A DNA stretch of 14,094 nucleotides from Deltaproteobacteria bacterium (GTDB taxonomy: Bacteria > Desulfobacterota > Desulfofervidia > Desulfofervidales > DG-60): positions 1 to 14,094 of the forward strand of contig JAGGTC010000173.1 of the NCBI GenBank assembly GCA_021163945.1. The letters run 5' to 3'. The position numbers and the translations under genes were made by a program. The notes below the pieces were generated by a model that was given only the letters and a program-made list of their open reading frames with translations, ran no database searches and was not told the origin of the DNA. Every line of letters begins with the position of its first letter. Position 1 is the first letter of the stretch. Of the stretch, positions 1-8,074 are shown piece by piece.

Positions 1-861
1 CAAGAAAAACAAATTGAAGTATGGAAAGACGTTTACGACGCAAGACTCGACGATAAAGCCGCACCAGACCTCGCAGACATACTAAAAGGAAAAGAAGAAC
101 CAATATACGCAACCCCAGAAGAATTCTTCAAACGCACCTACCTAACAAAATCAATGGAAGAATTAATAGAAGAAGTCGCAGAAACCCTAAAAAGCCAAAA
201 AGGAGGCGCAATATTCCTCCTAACCTCATTCTTCGGAGGAGGAAAAACCCACACCCAAATATGCCTCTACCACGCCTTCAAAAACCCAGAAAAAATCAAG
301 ACAATAAGCGAAACACTAGCAGCAAAAATAGCCCAAACAGAAAAACCAATAATCATAATCATGGACGGAAGCCGAGCCGAACTAGTACCCCATCCAGACC
401 AACCCTACAAAGCAGAAGGCTTCACAATAAAAACAATATGGGGCATGCTAGCCTACAAACTCGGAGCCTACGCAAAAATAAAACACCTAGACGACGAAAA
501 ATCACCAGCACCAGACGTAAACCTAATCAAAGAAATACTAAGCGAAGCAAAACAACCAATCCTCATACTAATGGACGAAATAGTCCACTACGTCTTCAAC
601 ATGTACAAATCAAGACTCAAAGACTACGGAGAAAAAGTCATCCTCTTCCTCGACTATCTGGCAAGAGCCGTAGAAAGCACACCAAAAACAGCCCTAGTAG
701 CCTCAGTTCAAGCAGAATACAGAGTAGTCGAAGGCCAGAAAGTGCTCCTCGAAGAAGAAGTGTTCACAGGCTATGCTGGAAAAATAGTAACCGTATTAAG
801 CAGAGAATCAACAAGAATAAAGGTGCCCGTCTCACCAGACGGGCACCTTTATTCTTGTTGA
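1..861 (+). CDS. DUF499 AAA-like ATPase, N-terminal part (5' truncated by window, frame broken at 3' end)
   Basis: Frame 1 is open from the first base, so the true start lies just upstream; by family comparison only a few tens of residues seem missing. The start resembles COG1483/DUF499 proteins (EEFFKRTYLT region near 118-150). A P-loop FGGGKTHT is at 232-255, and its extended GGGKTH form is typical of DUF499. A Walker B stretch ILILMDE is at 559-579. The product is a predicted P-loop ATPase of defence-type clusters; its substrate is not established. The frame runs normally to about the PVS codons (826-834), then reads into the right arm of a large palindrome and stops at 859-861. The rest of the protein continues in frame 2 from about 878. 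As written this is a pseudogene, unless the palindrome is an artefact. Coding-strand T is scarce throughout. Confidence 0.85.
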   Translation, partial: QEKQIEVWKDVYDARLDDKAAPDLADILKGKEEPIYATPEEFFKRTYLTKSMEELIEEVAETLKSQKGGAIFLLTSFFGGGKTHTQICLYHAFKNPEKIKTISETLAAKIAQTEKPIIIIMDGSRAELVPHPDQPYKAEGFTIKTIWGMLAYKLGAYAKIKHLDDEKSPAPDVNLIKEILSEAKQPILILMDEIVHYVFNMYKSRLKDYGEKVILFLDYLARAVESTPKTALVASVQAEYRVVEGQKVLLEEEVFTGYAGKIVTVLSRESTRIKVPVSPDGHLYSC

Positions 862-876
862 TTCTCTGCTTAATAC
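793..876. repeat. perfect 40-bp inverted repeat with 4-base loop inside the DUF499 gene
   Basis: The left arm is 793-832, the loop CACC is 833-836, and the right arm is 837-876. The arms are exact reverse complements over all 40 bases, and the match ends abruptly on both sides. The inner part (AAAGGTGCCCGTCT and its complement, then T-rich sequence) looks like an intrinsic-terminator stem, but it sits in the middle of a gene. The right arm has 16 T in 40 while the left has 8, and the surrounding coding strand is T-poor, so the right arm looks like the copy. Removing 837-876 restores the DUF499 frame. Confidence 0.97.
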
Positions 877-877
877 A

Positions 878-3370
878 AGAATCTTCAAAAAAATACCTGA
901 AACAGAAGCCTGGAAAACAAGAGACACCTTCTACTCAGCCTACAGACAAAACCACAAACTCTTCGGAACAGAATCAGACTGGCAATTCTCCTACACAGAA
1001 ACAGGAAAAGTAGTCACAATAAAAGACACATACCCATTCCACCCAAAATACATCGAAGTACTCCAAGAATTCGTAACAAGAAACAAAGACCTACAAAAAA
1101 CAAGAGACGCCATAAGAATAACCAGAAAAGTCATCAGAAGATTCCTAAGAGGAACGGAAGACGCCGCACTCATAATGCCATGGCACATAGACCTCAGAGA
1201 CAGAGGCATAAGAAGCAGAGTCCTAACCGAAAGCCGAAGGGAATTCAGAGACGCCGCAAACAGAGACATAATCTCAGAAGAAGGCAGACTAGGCTCAGTA
1301 GCAGAATGCACAAAACCAGCCCTGGCGCTGAGAATCGCAACAGCAGTCCTACTAAAAACATACACATACGAAACCTTCAAAGAACCACTCAAAGTCTTCC
1401 CAGACCTCAAAAACATAGCCCTAATGACCTACGAACCAGAAACCTTCAACCGAGAAAACCTCCAACCAGCAGACATAGAAACAACCCTACAAGAAATGCA
1501 CGGAAAACTACCCCACTTCGCCTCAGGAGACGGCCGATACTGGTTCACACCCTTCCCACTCGTAATAGAACACGTAGAGAAAAAAGCAGCCGAAATGCTA
1601 AGAGGACCAAAACTCAAACTCTACGAAGCAATAAAAGAAAGAACCAAGCAAATACTAGTTAAAAAAGAAAGAAGACGAGCCATAGAACGAGGAGAACTCT
1701 TCAACGAAAGAAATACCATAGTAATAGGCTACGGAGACGAAATATGGCAAGAAATAAAAATAAACGATGATCCGTCACCAAAACTAGTTGTCCTCGTAAA
1801 ACCTGAAGTAAACGAAGAAGAAATCCGCAAAATCATACTAATGAAAGGCGAAAGCGGAAGAAGAACCTTCAGAAACACAGTCACCGTTGTATGCCCACAT
1901 CAAAAAGCAGACTTCGATGCTCTACTGACCTACGCCGCAAAAATAACCGCAGCCGAAGAAGTAAAAGATGCACTGGCAGAATACTACAGAGACAAAGAGT
2001 TAAGAAACCTTCAAGAAACTACCTTGAAAAAATACATACAAAACAACGAAAACATCCTCTACGAACAAATACTATCAACACTAACAAGGATTTACTATCC
2101 AGTAAAAGGCAGAATAAGCGACGAAATAAAATCAGTCAACACTACCCCCACATCCTCAATAATCTCCCAAGTTGAAGCCGGACTAAAAGACCCCGCAACA
2201 GGCCCCAAACTTAGAACAGACTTCTCATTCATAGACCTCGCAGACTTCTTAAAGATGAACCTAAACTGGGACCTCATAGAAGGAGAACACCCCAGAGAAT
2301 TCAGAGACATACGAAACGTCTTCTACGAGATAACCTCCGCCCCATTCACCACAAGAAAAGCCATCGAACAAGCAATCATACAAGGAGTCCAAACCCTTGA
2401 CATAGGCGTTAAAGCAGGCGGAAAAATCTACTGGAAACGTATAGGCCCAGAAAACGGCGCAGAGCTGCCGCCACTACCGATGGAAGACACATCCGAGATT
2501 CTACCATACAAGTTGGCCGCAGAAGAACTAAAAAACAAACTCATAGCTGAAACAGGAGAGCATAAAATAGGCAAAGAGGTACATATCAACTGGTACGAAG
2601 TCGATTTCGCCGGAAAAAGAATTAGACTTGAAGACCTAATAACGCAAACAGGCTGGCACAAGATTCTTAGGGAAGGAACCATAATCAAGCAGGAAAAGGT
2701 TATCGAAACAGGATTCATTTTAAAGATTGCCCCAAGCACCATAAGGGTTAAGCCAAACACTGAAGCCAAAGCAACCATAACAGTAGAGCCCATCCAAGAC
2801 TATAATTACGAAGTCTATCTGAAAACCGAAATAGGAAAGCTTGAAATTGAAAAAGGCACTCCGCCCTTCACATCCACTTGGCATTTAGGAGTTCTGGAGC
2901 CGGGAAACTATGTTTTCACAGTTCAAGCCTCAGGAGCTGATGAAACAACATCTTCCGCGTCTCTAGTAGTGGTAGTAGAGAGTCCTGAGGAAGATATCGA
3001 CGTGAGAAAGCTAGAAACTAGCCATGAAGGGGCAAAGCTTTTGAAGATAATGCCAGGCGACATATACTCGCTCAAGATGGCCCTCGACATCACTTCAAAG
3101 TTAAAACTGGATGCAAAGGCAAGACTTACATTAAACTTCGGCGAAAATATACGCTTCAACGCCGAAGATATAGATGTAAAACTCGCTGGAATTTTCGTTC
3201 AGAACTTCATCGAAATGCTCAGGCGTATTCCATCCCTCGAAAAGGAAAGTAATTTAAACAGTAGCATAAGTCTTGCAAAGCCCGAACCCTTGGACAAGCA
3301 GAGAATAACTGCATTTATGCCCTTATCGGAAAAAGCCATATTTACAATACGAGTTGAGAAAAGTGACTAG
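878..3370 (+). CDS. DUF499 ATPase, C-terminal part (continues the broken gene in frame 2)
   Basis: This continues the preceding fragment in another frame. Homology-like sequence resumes with RIFKKIPE at 878-901, and YPFHPKYIEVL (1030-1062) with the following TRDAIRI stretch is typical of DUF499 proteins. There is no ATG, GTG or TTG before ATG 1175, so only a 731-residue piece could be translated alone, and it would lack the P-loop. Together both parts would give about 1,120 residues, near the family's usual length. The C-terminal third (about 2700-2990) looks like an Ig-like beta-sandwich: alternating hydrophobic strands with a PGNYVFTV motif. A helical tail ends at 3370. The stop overlaps the start of the next gene. 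Codon third positions are A/C-dominated until about 2400, then become mixed. Family is confident; the intact role (energy source for a restriction-like complex) is inferred. Confidence 0.85.
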   Translation, partial: RIFKKIPETEAWKTRDTFYSAYRQNHKLFGTESDWQFSYTETGKVVTIKDTYPFHPKYIEVLQEFVTRNKDLQKTRDAIRITRKVIRRFLRGTEDAALIMPWHIDLRDRGIRSRVLTESRREFRDAANRDIISEEGRLGSVAECTKPALALRIATAVLLKTYTYETFKEPLKVFPDLKNIALMTYEPETFNRENLQPADIETTLQEMHGKLPHFASGDGRYWFTPFPLVIEHVEKKAAEMLRGPKLKLYEAIKERTKQILVKKERRRAIERGELFNERNTIVIGYGDEIWQEIKINDDPSPKLVVLVKPEVNEEEIRKIILMKGESGRRTFRNTVTVVCPHQKADFDALLTYAAKITAAEEVKDALAEYYRDKELRNLQETTLKKYIQNNENILYEQILSTLTRIYYPVKGRISDEIKSVNTTPTSSIISQVEAGLKDPATGPKLRTDFSFIDLADFLKMNLNWDLIEGEHPREFRDIRNVFYEITSAPFTTRKAIEQAIIQGVQTLDIGVKAGGKIYWKRIGPENGAELPPLPMEDTSEILPYKLAAEELKNKLIAETGEHKIGKEVHINWYEVDFAGKRIRLEDLITQTGWHKILREGTIIKQEKVIETGFILKIAPSTIRVKPNTEAKATITVEPIQDYNYEVYLKTEIGKLEIEKGTPPFTSTWHLGVLEPGNYVFTVQASGADETTSSASLVVVVESPEEDIDVRKLETSHEGAKLLKIMPGDIYSLKMALDITSKLKLDAKARLTLNFGENIRFNAEDIDVKLAGIFVQNFIEMLRRIPSLEKESNLNSSISLAKPEPLDKQRITAFMPLSEKAIFTIRVEKSD

Positions 3371-3791
3371 CCCTAAACTTATACAAGAATTCAGACCGAG
3401 GTACTTCATAAAAATCAAGGGCAATACCGCCACATTTCTTTGGTCCTCCTCTCCTGACACTCCGCTAAAGAGTTCCGTAGATCTCAAGGTTAAACGTCAT
3501 TTGACGGAGGTCTTGTGGCTAGCAAAAAATATGGGTTGCTCAGTGAACAAAGATATAGTTGTTATACATAATCTTGATGTATATAACAGACTCATCATAT
3601 ACGCTTGGGTTAGATCAACTTTAAGGGAACCGAAAGCTGCCAAGAGGCTAGCCTTACTCGTAATGGATATTAACAGCTGGGATGCCTTGTATTGGGCTTC
3701 TAGGCTTAGAGAGCTTTACTGGAACCGTGAAGGGTATTCCAAGCGCCTAAAATTGGCAAAGGCCTTTAAGCTTTTCTTCGGCTTGGAGTAG
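3354..3791 (+). CDS. small unrecognised protein between DUF499 and helicase genes
   Basis: This is a 145-codon frame starting at TTG 3354, or 142 codons from GTG 3363; neither has a clear ribosome-binding site. It overlaps the DUF499 stop by 17 or 8 bases, and its own stop lies 6 bases before the preferred helicase start, so it is embedded in the operon and probably translationally coupled. I do not recognise the family. It is soluble, without signal peptide or membrane segment. It has a basic N-terminal beta-rich part (FRPRYFIKIKGNTATFLW), a middle segment with IVVIHNLDVYNRLIIYAW, and a helical C-terminus rich in Trp, Arg and Lys that ends in AKAFKLFFGLE. Codon use resembles the downstream helicase rather than the T-poor first part of DUF499. 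A structural or adaptor subunit is possible but unproven. Confidence 0.75.
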   Translation: MRKVTSPKLIQEFRPRYFIKIKGNTATFLWSSSPDTPLKSSVDLKVKRHLTEVLWLAKNMGCSVNKDIVVIHNLDVYNRLIIYAWVRSTLREPKAAKRLALLVMDINSWDALYWASRLRELYWNREGYSKRLKLAKAFKLFFGLE

Positions 3792-3797
3792 TTGCTT

Positions 3798-6761
3798 ATG
3801 GAGCTTAAGGAGGCAGTCAAAGATTTTCTCAGCAACATTTTACACGAGTTTAGCTATCATCCTTTTATCGCGCCGTACTTAGGCGTCGATAAAGAAAATC
3901 CACCTAGGCATTACATTCATCAATATGAAATCGTATCGAGGCTTGCGCTTAGAAGGCCCATTAGGGTTTTAATCGGGGACGAAATAGGTCTTGGAAAAAC
4001 TATAACAGCGCTAATGGTTTCAAAATATCTTGAAAGACTAAACACAGTTAAAAGAGTCCTCATAATTGTTCCAAGAGTGCTGGTTTGGCAGTGGCGCAAG
4101 GAACTAGTCAGAATGGGAGTCCCAGAATCCAGAATAAAACATATAGAACGTAGCACAATTGAATTCTTAAGGTTTCAAAACTTTCCTGAGGGCTTCTACA
4201 TAGCCTCTATGGACTTGTTGAAAAGAGAGGAAAGAGTGAATGAGATAGTTCATGTGCCATGGGATTTAATTATAGTCGATGAAGTGCACAAGTTCGGATA
4301 TAGGACCAAAAGGTTCTGGAAGCTTGGGAAGACCCTCATACAAAGAATGCATAATAGAAACGCTATCTTCCTTTCCGCAACACCGCATAGAGGAGACCCA
4401 AGAGATTACATAATGAGGCTACAGCTTCTAGATCCCTATTTGATAGAAGGGTGGAGAGCTCTTGACCGAAGAACATTTTACGAACTCACCCACGGATCAA
4501 TACTTTTCAGAAGAACAAAAGAAGATGTAAACAGGATATATGAAAGGAAACAAATATTTCCAGATGCTAAATTTTACGCATGTGTTGTAAGTGCCAAAGA
4601 AAGCGAAGCCGAATTCGTTAAAAGGTTAGTAGGCTTCTTAAGAAGCAAACTTGTTGAGTTCGCTTATGAAAAGGGACTAATAAGCGAAAGGATTATCCCA
4701 TTACTTACCGTGCTAATATTCAAAAGAGCCTCTTCAAGCCCATACGCGGCGTGGACAACTCTTCAGCGGTTATTGGAGAGAAGGGCTGCACCTGAGTTCA
4801 CTGAGGAGCTGATAGATAATGTTGAGAGCTTCTTGGGCACAGAGTACTACGATATTGAATATCCAGAGGAAGATCCAGAACACGTGTTTAATGAGTTTCT
4901 GGATCGAACCTCGCCTCTACTAACAGAAAGGGATAGGCAAGAGATCATAGAACTCAGAGACCTAGCTAAGAAAATCATGGTAGAAGGCGATAGCAAGCTA
5001 ATGGCCCTGCTATCTTTACTCGAAGATATAATGAAAGACGAACAATCTAAGGTAATAATCTTCACTGAATACAAAGATACGCTACACTACTTGGTTGAGA
5101 ACATAAACAAGAAGCACCCAGAATGGTCTGGGAAAGTTTTGAGCTTAAGCTCGGATGAAACTAGAGACTCGAAGCTCTTTGAAAGAATTAGGAGAAAATT
5201 TGAAAGAGATCCTCAGGCGAGGATATTAATCTCAACTGACGTCATAGCTGAGGGAGTAAACCTTCAGGTAGCTCACATTCTAATCAACTATGAAATTCCG
5301 TGGAGTCTCATAAAACTCGAACAAAGGATCGGAAGGGTCTGGAGACTCGGGCAAAAGAAGGAAGTTGAAGCCTACACGTTGTTCATGAACAATGTCGCCG
5401 ATTTCGCCGCACTAAACTCGATGTATAGAAAACTGATGAACCTTAAAAGAGCTGAGCTATATCCTCGCCCTGTTACGGGTCAAGAGGTTATGTTATATGC
5501 TGAGGCAGAAGATTTAGCTAAAATTCCTCCTGCGATCTCAGTTACGAAGACTGCAAAGAAAAAGAAGTTTAAGAAAGTTACAGAGGCTAAAGCGATTTTG
5601 ACTTATTTGAGGGAAAACTCAGCTGGTCTAGAACGGCTTGTGGCCTCTATACTTGCGGCGAAGCAGGAAATCGAGAGGGAACTGGCCTCTAAAGGAGTTC
5701 TTTACAAGCCCAAATCAAAAGAGGAAATTGAAAAGTCTATGATGCTGCTCGGATTTAGAAATCCAGATCAACTGTTTGAGTCGTTCAAAAATTTAGTTAG
5801 GGCCTCATCTGAAATTTTAGGCTTCAAAGTGGTGGATGAAGGAGACTCTTTGAAGGTAACAATGGAATACGAGATGCCGAGAATCCTTAGCCAAATCGAA
5901 GATTTCTACGGCTTACTTCATCAGAAACATACTAAGCCAAGCATGAACGAGCTGATATCTTACGGAGAGGTTGAAGGAACCATAGCTTTGCTACCAGTTG
6001 AAGTTAGAGACAAAGCGAATGATAATCTTCTCTACAGGGAGCTTGTAGGCGTAAACTTGGAGAAAGGAATTATCATACGGGGAGCTGTACTTCTGAAGAA
6101 AGTATCTGAAGCGCTTCATAACTGTATAGGCGTAGCTGAAGGAAAACCAAACCACAAAGATATTCCAATTACGATACTTAGTGAAATAATTGGAAATTTG
6201 AGAAAATCTCTTGTTTTGCTGTTAGGACCTATTTCTAGGTATATGACAAGTCTTGAAAGCAGCAGACTTCGAGATAAGGACAATGTTTGGTTAAGGCCAT
6301 CCAGACTTAACTTCAAATTTGGATCCTTAATCGGATATATAAGATTCGTTAAACGACCTCTTACAGTACCTGAAGAGATTCCAGAAAAGATAAGGCGGGA
6401 GTCTGAAAAGGAAGCAATGAGATTCGTTTTAGAAGTAGAGAGGCAAGAGGGAAGAATTCCCGAGGTTGTAGCCGAGTCTGAGCACTATGACATAAGAAGT
6501 GTGAATCCAGCCACAGGAGAAGTGCGACTTATAGAGGTGAAGGGACATAAAGGGAGCGAAGTGTACGGAGAGTTAACTGCTTCCGAGTTCAAACTTGCAC
6601 AGGAGGAAGGTGATCGATACTGGCTCTACATAGTTTATCAGTTGGGTTCAGAAAACCCCAAGCTTCTAAGGTTTAGAAACCCAACGAAGACCATGAATTG
6701 GACAGTAATTGAAAAGATAGAAAAAAGAAGCCGCTATGTTTTCTGGCCTAAAACAGCTTAG
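3798..6761 (+). CDS. SNF2-type superfamily 2 helicase with C-terminal DUF3883 nuclease-like domain
   Basis: ATG 3798 is preferred because GGAG at 3785-3788 lies 9 bases upstream; TTG 3792 is in frame but too close. Numbering from TTG, motif I is GDEIGLGKT (about 62-70), motif II DEVH (163-166) and motif III SATPHR (195-200). The second RecA domain includes VIIFTEYKDTL, STDVIAEGVNLQ and QRIGRVWRLGQ (about 511-521). These are SNF2/RapA-like translocase motifs. A long helical middle follows. The last about 110 residues hold YDIRSVNPATGE and RLIEVKG (about 898-918), matching DUF3883, a domain related to PD-(D/E)XK nucleases, with a candidate D...ExK active site. The gene is intact at about 988 residues. 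It is predicted to act on DNA in the cytoplasm with the adjacent DUF499 ATPase; defence role inferred from this pairing. Confidence 0.93.
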   Translation: MELKEAVKDFLSNILHEFSYHPFIAPYLGVDKENPPRHYIHQYEIVSRLALRRPIRVLIGDEIGLGKTITALMVSKYLERLNTVKRVLIIVPRVLVWQWRKELVRMGVPESRIKHIERSTIEFLRFQNFPEGFYIASMDLLKREERVNEIVHVPWDLIIVDEVHKFGYRTKRFWKLGKTLIQRMHNRNAIFLSATPHRGDPRDYIMRLQLLDPYLIEGWRALDRRTFYELTHGSILFRRTKEDVNRIYERKQIFPDAKFYACVVSAKESEAEFVKRLVGFLRSKLVEFAYEKGLISERIIPLLTVLIFKRASSSPYAAWTTLQRLLERRAAPEFTEELIDNVESFLGTEYYDIEYPEEDPEHVFNEFLDRTSPLLTERDRQEIIELRDLAKKIMVEGDSKLMALLSLLEDIMKDEQSKVIIFTEYKDTLHYLVENINKKHPEWSGKVLSLSSDETRDSKLFERIRRKFERDPQARILISTDVIAEGVNLQVAHILINYEIPWSLIKLEQRIGRVWRLGQKKEVEAYTLFMNNVADFAALNSMYRKLMNLKRAELYPRPVTGQEVMLYAEAEDLAKIPPAISVTKTAKKKKFKKVTEAKAILTYLRENSAGLERLVASILAAKQEIERELASKGVLYKPKSKEEIEKSMMLLGFRNPDQLFESFKNLVRASSEILGFKVVDEGDSLKVTMEYEMPRILSQIEDFYGLLHQKHTKPSMNELISYGEVEGTIALLPVEVRDKANDNLLYRELVGVNLEKGIIIRGAVLLKKVSEALHNCIGVAEGKPNHKDIPITILSEIIGNLRKSLVLLLGPISRYMTSLESSRLRDKDNVWLRPSRLNFKFGSLIGYIRFVKRPLTVPEEIPEKIRRESEKEAMRFVLEVERQEGRIPEVVAESEHYDIRSVNPATGEVRLIEVKGHKGSEVYGELTASEFKLAQEEGDRYWLYIVYQLGSENPKLLRFRNPTKTMNWTVIEKIEKRSRYVFWPKTA

Positions 6762-6772
6762 AGGTCGCCACC

Positions 6773-8005
6773 GTGGTTGAAGTAAAAATCCTGAATGGTT
6801 CCAGAAGCATAGGCGGAAATTGTGTTAGGATTGAAGATAAAGACCGCGTTTTGATATTTGACCAAGGCATAAGGTTCGATCTTATGACGAAATATTACTC
6901 AAGCTTCATCATGCCTCAAAGCCTAACGGAACTGCGGGACATAGGAATAATCCCCAAACCGGAATGGTACGAAGATGTTGTCTCCGTATACATAACACAT
7001 ATGCACTTAGATCATTTAGGAGTGTTATCTAATATTCCAAAGGAATTAACGGTCTACTTGCCTAGCATTTCTATCTACAGCTATTTAGAGGAGAAATGGA
7101 GCATGTCGCCGACATGGACATCTCTGATTCCAAGAAAGTATTATGTCGAGATTGAAGAGCTAAATCCTCTTGAAGCTGATAAGAACAACGTTATAGCGGT
7201 GCCTGTTTCCCATAGTGCCTATCCCTCATTTGCACTACTTTATTTTGGAACTGATGAAAACATCCTGTACACAGGAGATTTCAGGACGGAATCATTCCTT
7301 GATAAAGACGAGTTCTTCAAACTCAACAAAGCACAGGACTTGATGAGCTATTTAGAAAATAATCGCGACATCAAGGTTGATACCTTAATAATTGAAGGAA
7401 CAAATTTTGGGACTACCAGGCTGCCCATAAGTCCTAGTGAGGCAATGAGCATAGCCGAAAGATTGACTTCAACTAGTAAGTCAATCATCGTAACTACACA
7501 CAGCCTAGACTTAGAATACATTTTAGCATTTCTAAAAATAGCCGCTAAATATGGCTTAAACTGCTACATCGCAACAACTCAAATAACTAAACTTTTAGAA
7601 ACTGTTCCAGAATTGCCTATATCCCCTGCAATAATCGAAGAGCATGTTACCTATCCTTCACATTACTTTGAAAAAGTATCTATCGACCAAGTTGAACCAA
7701 AAGCTTTAATCTTTGTATCTTACCGAGGGGTCGTGGATTTTCTGAAAGATATTTCCTCGATTCAGCCAAATTTATCGGATTTTGCAGCCATAATCTCGGA
7801 GCCTGAGCCCCAAGTAGAAGAAGCATATGAATATGGAGTAATTGCCAATTGGTTTTTAAAAATGGGCATACAATCCTACAGGATACGAGTTTCGGGGCAC
7901 TATTATCCCTACCAATTGAGAAAGATACTCGAAAATATTCGCCCAACTAGAATATTGCCCATACATACATTATATCCAGAGCGCCTAAAAAGCTATCTAG
8001 GCTAA
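6773..8005 (+). CDS. RNase J-like metallo-beta-lactamase-fold hydrolase
   Basis: GTG start at 6773 with GAGGT at 6761-6765, 7 bases upstream. The gap to the helicase stop is 11 bases, so it is in the same operon. The 410-residue protein has the metal-binding signature H76-x-H78-x-D80-H81, then H147 (VSHSAY), D169 (YTGDFR), H376 (SGHYYP) and H398 (LPIHT). An acidic EGTNFG (E208) falls where RNase J-like proteins have beta-CASP motif A, and the tail SGHYYPYQL with IRPTRILPIHT is RNase J-like. It is therefore probably a two-zinc phosphodiesterase acting on RNA or DNA, but substrate and polarity cannot be read from sequence. All expected metal ligands are present, so it is probably active. Its place in a DUF499/helicase block suggests an effector nuclease; a housekeeping RNA role is the alternative. 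Confidence 0.88.
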   Translation: MVEVKILNGSRSIGGNCVRIEDKDRVLIFDQGIRFDLMTKYYSSFIMPQSLTELRDIGIIPKPEWYEDVVSVYITHMHLDHLGVLSNIPKELTVYLPSISIYSYLEEKWSMSPTWTSLIPRKYYVEIEELNPLEADKNNVIAVPVSHSAYPSFALLYFGTDENILYTGDFRTESFLDKDEFFKLNKAQDLMSYLENNRDIKVDTLIIEGTNFGTTRLPISPSEAMSIAERLTSTSKSIIVTTHSLDLEYILAFLKIAAKYGLNCYIATTQITKLLETVPELPISPAIIEEHVTYPSHYFEKVSIDQVEPKALIFVSYRGVVDFLKDISSIQPNLSDFAAIISEPEPQVEEAYEYGVIANWFLKMGIQSYRIRVSGHYYPYQLRKILENIRPTRILPIHTLYPERLKSYLG

Positions 8006-8035
8006 ACCATCTTCGCTTTCTCGCACCGGGAAATA

Positions 8036-8043
8036 ATTTTTAT
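8036..8043 (+). promoter_or_regulatory. TATA-like element before zinc-ribbon gene
   Basis: TTTTTATG, in the run GGAAATAATTTTTATG, lies about 30 bases before a likely transcript start near 8066-8070. That fits a nearly leaderless message for the ATG at 8075, and no Shine-Dalgarno sequence precedes that ATG. The assignment rests on position and composition only. Confidence 0.45.
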
Positions 8044-8074
8044 GCAGATGCATATATGTGATATAGGGTTCCGA

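Noticed and set aside
809..860. Reading the palindrome core as an intrinsic terminator of an operon
   Set aside because: It has a GC-rich stem followed by T's, but coding homology continues immediately after it and archaea rarely use hairpin terminators.
261..1013. Long open frame in frame 3 rich in Arg, Lys, Ser, Thr, Asn and Pro
   Set aside because: Low-complexity shadow of the A/C-rich DUF499 gene; no family-like motifs and it crosses the palindrome.
991..1416. Minus-strand open frames across the DUF499, helicase and ABC genes
   Set aside because: All are antisense shadows of well-supported genes with no recognisable domains or ribosome-binding sites.
3559..3589. Near-palindrome GTTATACAT / ATGTATATAAC
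   Set aside because: Imperfect, short and inside a coding sequence.
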